The notes under the pieces were generated by a model that worked only from the letters and a program-made list of their open reading frames with translations, ran no database searches and had not been told where the DNA came from. The translations under genes and the position numbers were made by a program. From Syntrophobacteraceae bacterium (GTDB lineage Bacteria; Desulfobacterota; Syntrophobacteria; Syntrophobacterales; Syntrophobacteraceae), in assembly GCA_025453975.1 (NCBI GenBank), contig JALOPI010000001.1, positions 62,001 through 126,000 of the forward strand: a stretch of DNA of 64,000 bases, in the 5' to 3' direction. This document shows, one piece after another, positions 59,270-64,000 of this stretch; the first letter of the stretch is position 1; every line of letters starts with the position of its first letter.

Positions 59270-60037
59270 ATGCATGAAACCGCTCTCAGCCAGCTTCCCC
59301 GCCACGTGGCCATCATCATGGACGGCAACGGGCGTTGGGCCAAGCAGAGACTGTGCCGACGGATCATGGGCCACGAGGAGGGCGCCAACTCGGTCAGGGA
59401 CGTCGTGCAGTGCTGCCGAAAACTGGGGATTCCCCACCTGACGCTTTACTCCTTTTCGAAAGAGAACTGGCAGCGCCCGGAAGCCGAGGTTTCAGGGCTC
59501 TGGAGGCTTCTGCACAGGTTTTTGCAATCCGAGCTCCATGAGCTGGTGGAAAAAGAGATCAGGCTTTGCCATTGGGGAGATCGTGACGGCCTTCCCGACC
59601 AGGTGCTGGCTGATTTGGAGGAAGCCACCCGGGCCACGGCCGGTTTCGACAAACTGATCCTGAGTCTGGCCTTGAACTACGGGGGAAGGCAGGAAATCGC
59701 CCGGGCTGCCAGGCTTGCCGCCCGGGACATCCTGGCGGGTAAATTCCAGCCCGAGGATCTCGACCCGGAGGTTTTTTCGACCTATCTCTTCTCGGCGGGC
59801 TTTCCGGATCCCGATCTGATCATACGTACGGGCGGTGAGCACCGGCTGAGTAATTTTCTCCTGTGGCAGCTCGCCTACGCGGAGATTTATGTCACGCCCA
59901 CCCTGTGGCCGGACTTCAGGGAGCCCGAGCTCATGCTGGCGCTGGAGGACTACGGGAGGAGAGAGCGCCGGTTTGGCAAAACCAGCGAGCAGGTCGTCAA
60001 TGACCTGGCCACCGTAGCGGATTCCGACCCCAGCTAA
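59270..60037 (+). CDS. uppS: Isoprenyl transferase (undecaprenyl diphosphate synthase)
   Basis: A 255-residue cis-prenyltransferase. HVAIIMDGNGRWAKQ supplies the catalytic Asp, GHEEGANSVRDVV follows, then LTLYSFSKENWQRP, LALNYGGRQEI and DLIIRTGGEHRLSNFLLWQLAYAEIY. It makes the C55 lipid carrier for peptidoglycan. It is tightly linked to frr (two-bp gap) and upstream of cdsA, dxr and rseP, the common order. Confidence 0.97.
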   Translation: MHETALSQLPRHVAIIMDGNGRWAKQRLCRRIMGHEEGANSVRDVVQCCRKLGIPHLTLYSFSKENWQRPEAEVSGLWRLLHRFLQSELHELVEKEIRLCHWGDRDGLPDQVLADLEEATRATAGFDKLILSLALNYGGRQEIARAARLAARDILAGKFQPEDLDPEVFSTYLFSAGFPDPDLIIRTGGEHRLSNFLLWQLAYAEIYVTPTLWPDFREPELMLALEDYGRRERRFGKTSEQVVNDLATVADSDPS

Positions 60038-60122
60038 AGATTTACACCTCCAAAGATTCCTCCATGCCTGACCCGCTCTCAAACAACCCTATGCTCACCG
60101 TACCGCGGCAGGAGCGACCGTC

Positions 60123-60935
60123 TTGAACTGGAAAGAGTTGAGCTCGCATCAGCAGAGGTTGATCACGGGGATCTCCCTTGCCGTGCCCCTTTTCGCGTTG
60201 ATCGGTATGGGCCCGCCGTGGAGCTGGGCACTCCTCGTCAGTGCGGTTTCCGTTCTGGCTTTGTGGGAATTCGAAGGGCTCGTGTGTCCGGCAGGGTCGC
60301 CGGCCTGGGAGCGATGGTTGTATTATGCGCTGGGATGGGGCATGCCCTGGCTCACATGGTGGGCCGCCGTCGCGGGCCTTCACGGAGGCCTGGTCCTCGG
60401 TCTTTTCCTGGTCCTGACGGGTGTGCTCCTTTCCGCACCCAACGATCCGGCCGGCCTGAATCGACTGGCTCATCGTGCGCTGGCGTGGCTCTACATCCCC
60501 TACATGCTCTCTTTCATTCTCCTCATTGGCCGGGCCGAGGAAGCGAGGGCCTGGATATTTTTCCTGCTCCTGGTGACCATGGCTGGTGACGCTGGGGCCT
60601 ACTACTGCGGCAAAGCGTTTGGATCCCGCAAGCTTTACCAGCGGGTCAGTCCCAACAAGACCGTCGAGGGATCCATGGGCGGATTCCTTTGCAGCCTTGC
60701 CGTGGGGGGAGCCCTGGGAGCCGTCCTGTTTCAGAGCACACCCTTGACGAAAATTGCGGGTCTGACCGCGGTCCTCTCGATCGTCGGCCAGCTCGGCGAC
60801 CTGTTCGAATCCATGATCAAGCGCATGAGCGGCAAGAAGGATTCAAGCCAGATCCTGCCTGGCCACGGCGGCATCCTCGATCGCCTCGACAGCCTGCTTT
60901 TCGTCTTCCCGGTAGTCTGGTTTTTCATTTCATGA
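60123..60935 (+). CDS. cdsA: Phosphatidate cytidylyltransferase
   Basis: A 270-residue polytopic membrane enzyme forming CDP-diacylglycerol. The C-terminal CDS signature is intact: SMIKRMSGKKDSSQILPGHGGILDRLDS; about six to seven helices precede it. The start is a TTG at 60123, eight bases after AGGAG; no ATG fits as well. It is 85 bp after uppS. Confidence 0.96.
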   Translation: MNWKELSSHQQRLITGISLAVPLFALIGMGPPWSWALLVSAVSVLALWEFEGLVCPAGSPAWERWLYYALGWGMPWLTWWAAVAGLHGGLVLGLFLVLTGVLLSAPNDPAGLNRLAHRALAWLYIPYMLSFILLIGRAEEARAWIFFLLLVTMAGDAGAYYCGKAFGSRKLYQRVSPNKTVEGSMGGFLCSLAVGGALGAVLFQSTPLTKIAGLTAVLSIVGQLGDLFESMIKRMSGKKDSSQILPGHGGILDRLDSLLFVFPVVWFFIS

Positions 60936-61111
60936 GCCCGGTTGAGCGCGAAGGGTGTGCTCGAGCTATTCCCATGGGGTATCCTGGTATATATCTTGGA
61001 AGCAGCTTGATTCACGATTTTGCAGCTCATCGGCCTGGTGAGGGCTCCGAGGGCAGCTCTCCCGCCAGCGAGCTGTGGAGTGGACCTGCAGTTTCTTAAG
61101 GAGTGGCTGAG

Positions 61112-62278
61112 GTGAAAAAGGCGGTCAGCATCCTTGGATCCACCGGATCCATAGGGGTCAGCACTTTAGAGGTCGTCCGACAATTCCGCGACTCCTTCAG
61201 GGTTGCGGCCCTCGGCTGTGGAAGCAACTTGAGGCTCATGGCCGAGCAGGTTCGAGAGTTCCAGCCCACGGTTGTTTCCGTCATCGACGAGGCCCATGCC
61301 GAGAATCTTGCCTTGATGCTCGATGGCACCGGTCCGCGCCCTGAGATTCTCTTCGGCCAGGCGGGAGCATGTCGGGTCGCGGCCCTGGAAGAGAGTGAAA
61401 TCGTGGTTTCCGCCATGGTGGGCGCGGCTGGGCTGATCCCCACGCTGGAGGCCATCCGTTTCGGCAAGCTGGTTGCCCTGGCCAACAAGGAGACGATGGT
61501 CATAGCCGGGAAGATCGTTACCGATGCGGCTGGAGAGCACGGTGCCACCATTCTGCCGGTGGACAGCGAGCACAGCGCCATTTTTCAGGCACTCCAGGGC
61601 AATCATCCCGAAAACCTGCGGCGCATCCTGCTCACGGCTTCGGGAGGTCCGTTCTTTGCGCTGTCCCGGGAAGAGCTGGCCCATGTCACTCCCGAGCAGG
61701 CGCTGCGTCATCCCAACTGGAGCATGGGGCGCAAGATCACCATCGACTCGGCAACGCTCATGAACAAGGGGCTGGAGGTCATTGAGGCACACTGGCTCTT
61801 CGGAGTTCCCGTGGAACGGATCGATGTCCATGTGCATCCCGAGAGCATCATCCATTCGATGGTGGAGTATGTGGACGGCTCCGTCATCGCCCAGATGGGG
61901 ATTCCCGATATGAAGATTCCCATCGCCTATGCTCTGGCTCATCCCCACCGGCTGCCCGTGAACAGTCCGGCGCTGGATCTCTTTCAGCTACAGAAGCTTA
62001 CGTTTTTCCCGCCGGACATGGACCGCTTTCCTTGTCTGCGTCTGGCTTTCGATTCGTGTGAAGCGGGCGGTACCATGCCCGCCGTGCTCAATGCAGCCAA
62101 TGAAGTGGCTGTGGGGGCTTTCCTGGACAAACGAATCGGTTTCTTGGACATCGCCCGGATCATAGAGAGCGTGATGGACGAGCATCAGGTCAGCTCCGAA
62201 CCGGACCTGGAAGCTGTTCTGGCGGCTGATGACTGGGCGCGGCGCGAAGCGGCGCGACGTTGCGCTCCGCGGAAATGA
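61112..62278 (+). CDS. dxr: 1-Deoxy-D-xylulose 5-phosphate reductoisomerase
   Basis: A 388-residue NADPH-dependent enzyme that commits carbon to the MEP isoprenoid path. The N-terminal ILGSTGSIGVSTLEVV, ALANKETMVIAG, PVDSEHSAIFQAL, TASGGPF and WSMGRKITIDSATLMNKGLEVIEA motifs are present. The start is the GTG at 61112, eight bases after AAGGAG; the GTG at 61103 lies inside that site. It supplies precursors used by the upstream uppS, so the operon links isoprenoid and cell-wall lipid synthesis. Confidence 0.97.
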   Translation: MKKAVSILGSTGSIGVSTLEVVRQFRDSFRVAALGCGSNLRLMAEQVREFQPTVVSVIDEAHAENLALMLDGTGPRPEILFGQAGACRVAALEESEIVVSAMVGAAGLIPTLEAIRFGKLVALANKETMVIAGKIVTDAAGEHGATILPVDSEHSAIFQALQGNHPENLRRILLTASGGPFFALSREELAHVTPEQALRHPNWSMGRKITIDSATLMNKGLEVIEAHWLFGVPVERIDVHVHPESIIHSMVEYVDGSVIAQMGIPDMKIPIAYALAHPHRLPVNSPALDLFQLQKLTFFPPDMDRFPCLRLAFDSCEAGGTMPAVLNAANEVAVGAFLDKRIGFLDIARIIESVMDEHQVSSEPDLEAVLAADDWARREAARRCAPRK

Positions 62279-62291
62279 GTGAGGGTTTCCC

Positions 62292-63380
62292 TTGGTGACA
62301 ATGATCGTTTCGACTGTCGTGGTTCTGGGTATTCTGATTTTTGTACACGAGCTCGGTCACTTTCTCGTGGCCAAATGGGCCGGAGTGAAGGTCCTCCGTT
62401 TCTCCCTGGGCTTTGGTCCCAAGCTGGTGGCCGTGACGCGCGGGGATACCGAGTATCGCCTTTCGGCCATTCCCCTGGGGGGGTACGTCAAGATGCTGGG
62501 CGAGGAAAGCGAGGAGGAGCTCAGCCCCGAGGAGATGGCCCGAAGCTTTTCCGTTCAGCCCGTCTGGAAGCGGATCGGTATCGTGCTGGCGGGGCCCGTC
62601 TCGAACCTGGTTCTTGCCGTGATCATCTTTGCGCTGGTGTACACGTTTTCGGGCATCCCCCAGATTGCCCCGGAGATCGGCACGGTCAATCCGGGCTCTC
62701 CCGCCGAGCAGGCGGGGCTGCAGCCCAATGACCTGGTCCTCTCCATCAATGACAAGCCGCTGGTGCAGTGGGAGGATCTCTCGACCATCATCGAGGAATC
62801 CAGGGAGGATGTCCTCAGCCTGAGGGTTCAGCGGGGGGACCAGATCCTCACGTTTCGAGTGTCTCCCAAGGTGAGCGAGGTCAAGAACATCTTCGGGGAG
62901 ACCATCGAAAGACGTGTCATCGGGGTCATGGCTTCGGGGAAGACCACCATGAAGGAGGTCAGCCCGCTCGACGCAGGCTATTACAGCATCGTTCAGACCG
63001 CGCACCTGAGCAAGCTGTTTCTCGTCACCATCGGCAAGCTGATCCAGCGGGTGGTTCCCCTGGAGACTTTGGGGGGCCCGATCCTCATCGCCCAGATGGC
63101 TGGGCAGCAGGCCAGCGAAGGGCTGATCAACCTCATCTATTTCACGGCTCTGATCAGCGTCAACCTGGCGGTGCTGAACCTTCTCCCCATCCCGGTCCTG
63201 GACGGCGGGCACATTTTGTTTTACCTCTTCGAGCTGATTCTGGGCCGGCCCATCGCCATCAAGAAGATGGAGATCGCTCAGAAGGTGGGGATGTTCCTCC
63301 TCATCCTCCTCATGCTCTTCGTCTTTTACAACGACATCATGCGGCTGCTTCCCGGGAGAAAGCCCGATTTCCTCCCATGA
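62292..63380 (+). CDS. rseP: Site-2 intramembrane metalloprotease RseP
   Basis: A 362-residue membrane protease. FVHELGHFLVAKWAGV gives the zinc HExxH, PVLDGGHILFYL gives the LDG third ligand, and a PDZ domain (residues ~115-185) lies between. It has one PDZ where E. coli RseP has two, which is common outside gammaproteobacteria. The start is a TTG at 62292; a GTG at 62295 and an ATG at 62301 are alternatives. Likely roles: cleavage of anti-sigma factors or signal peptide remnants. Confidence 0.95.
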   Translation: MVTMIVSTVVVLGILIFVHELGHFLVAKWAGVKVLRFSLGFGPKLVAVTRGDTEYRLSAIPLGGYVKMLGEESEEELSPEEMARSFSVQPVWKRIGIVLAGPVSNLVLAVIIFALVYTFSGIPQIAPEIGTVNPGSPAEQAGLQPNDLVLSINDKPLVQWEDLSTIIEESREDVLSLRVQRGDQILTFRVSPKVSEVKNIFGETIERRVIGVMASGKTTMKEVSPLDAGYYSIVQTAHLSKLFLVTIGKLIQRVVPLETLGGPILIAQMAGQQASEGLINLIYFTALISVNLAVLNLLPIPVLDGGHILFYLFELILGRPIAIKKMEIAQKVGMFLLILLMLFVFYNDIMRLLPGRKPDFLP

Positions 63381-63445
63381 CCTCCCCGTCGTGGATCCAC
63401 CGGGGGGAGAAAGCCCGAGTATGTATCGATGGATGCGGGTGAAGC

Positions 63446-64000
63446 ATGCCGAAAATCATCGCCGCTGACACGTCCACCCTCTCCGGGAGCGTCGCGCTTC
63501 TGGATGGTGAGAGGATCCTTCTGGAGTGGACGGTGGTCTCGAGCCAGACACACAACCGTCGGCTGCTGAAGTCCCTGGACGAGGCCCTGGGGACTTTGGG
63601 CTGGAGCCATTGGGACCTGGATGGGTTCGCCGTCACATCCGGGCCAGGGAGCTTCACCGGGCTGAGGATTGGGCTCACCACCATGAAGACCCTGGCCTGG
63701 GCATCGGGCAAGCCCTTCGTGGCCATCCCGTCCCTGGAGGTCCTGGCTGCGGGTCTCCCCGGCTCATCCCTCCCTGTCTGCCCCCTCATCGATGCCCACA
63801 AAAGAGAGGTCTACGGCTGCCTGTATCAACCGGAGCCGGACGGGGGCTTCCGCTCCATGGGGGCGTGCCGAGCCCTCTCCGTGGGCGCGGTCCCCGAGCT
63901 CATCCGAGAAAGGACCCTTTTTTGCGGAGACGGATGGCTCCTCTATCGTGAAACGCTTCAGGATCTTCTGGGACCGCTGGCGGTCGGAGCGCCGTCCCCG
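63446..64000 (+). CDS. tsaB: tRNA threonylcarbamoyladenosine protein TsaB, C-terminus cut by window edge
   Basis: The frame is open from ATG 63446 to the right edge (185 codons). The start IIAADTSTLSGSVALLDG, then SQTHNRRLLKSLDEAL and FAVTSGPGSFTGLRIGLTTMKTLAWASGKPFVAIPSLEVLA, identify TsaB (YeaZ), the scaffold partner of TsaD in making t6A37 of tRNAs. It follows rseP by 65 bp on the same strand; the last part of the protein is outside the window. Confidence 0.94.
   Translation, partial: MPKIIAADTSTLSGSVALLDGERILLEWTVVSSQTHNRRLLKSLDEALGTLGWSHWDLDGFAVTSGPGSFTGLRIGLTTMKTLAWASGKPFVAIPSLEVLAAGLPGSSLPVCPLIDAHKREVYGCLYQPEPDGGFRSMGACRALSVGAVPELIRERTLFCGDGWLLYRETLQDLLGPLAVGAPSP

Noticed and set aside
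1-64000. CRISPR array, prophage, insertion sequence or integrase
   Set aside because: I saw no regularly spaced repeats, transposase or integrase motifs, or phage structural genes in the window.

Overview
The window looks like a chromosomal segment of a GC-rich, Gram-negative anaerobe of the Desulfobacterota (former Deltaproteobacteria), most likely near the Syntrophobacteria. This is inferred from gene content: a stand-alone etfBA pair, a TauE/SafE-type exporter with its own Usp protein, myo-inositol-1-phosphate synthase, flavin-dependent ThyX, a partly bacterial-core gene order (rpsB-tsf-pyrH-frr-uppS-cdsA-dxr-rseP-tsaB), Mla-type lipid transport genes and a lipoprotein-rich envelope. No phylogenetic computation was possible. 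Coding density is high, both strands are used, and there is no phage, IS element, CRISPR array or rRNA operon.

Layout. 1-8.8 kb: an AraC-type regulator (cut by the left edge) divergent from a GH13 glycosidase; a proteasome-fold Ntn hydrolase; a glycine-zipper lipoprotein with a PEGA-repeat Ser/Thr kinase; a SanA-like protein; two small heat-shock proteins. 8.9-15 kb: an MBL-fold hydrolase followed by a cobalamin block (cbiA, cobQ, cbiB, cobD-type decarboxylase). 15-25.5 kb: ino1 with a small partner, ogt, a MaoC hydratase, a Usp protein, an EF-G, an orphan GspG pseudopilin, a YhcC-type radical SAM protein, mnmG and a Fur/PerR regulator. 25.8-31.2 kb: etfBA, a DUF434 protein, then a sigma-54-type promoter in front of TauE/SafE, a conserved two-TM protein and Usp.

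31.5-37.6 kb: an unusual signalling cluster of two receiver-domain proteins, an 879-residue PEP-synthase-like protein whose PEP-binding barrel is replaced by an unrecognised C-terminal domain, a soluble GAF histidine kinase overlapping it, and a methyltransferase. 37.8-42.7 kb (minus strand): a HEAT-like protein, tmk, an all-alpha dUTPase, thyX, ddl and an HD hydrolase; the middle three form a compact dUMP-to-dTDP module. 43.4-44.8 kb: a divergent DnaA paralogue with an altered Walker B motif and altered DNA-recognition signature, tail-to-tail with an ihf-mlaE-mlaF-mlaD-lipoprotein transporter operon. 48.9-56 kb: a tRNA-Met(CAT), a MurG-like glycosyltransferase, two non-canonical Hsp70 proteins and a DUF2760 membrane protein. 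56.3-64 kb: the translation, isoprenoid and phospholipid core operon, ending in tsaB cut by the right edge.

Two copies of a roughly 91-bp intergenic inverted-repeat element lie 51 kb apart (3612-3703 and 55013-55144). The best candidates for undescribed biology are the PEP-synthase-like/kinase cluster, the DnaA paralogue and the DUF2760-Hsp70-Hsp70-glycosyltransferase group.
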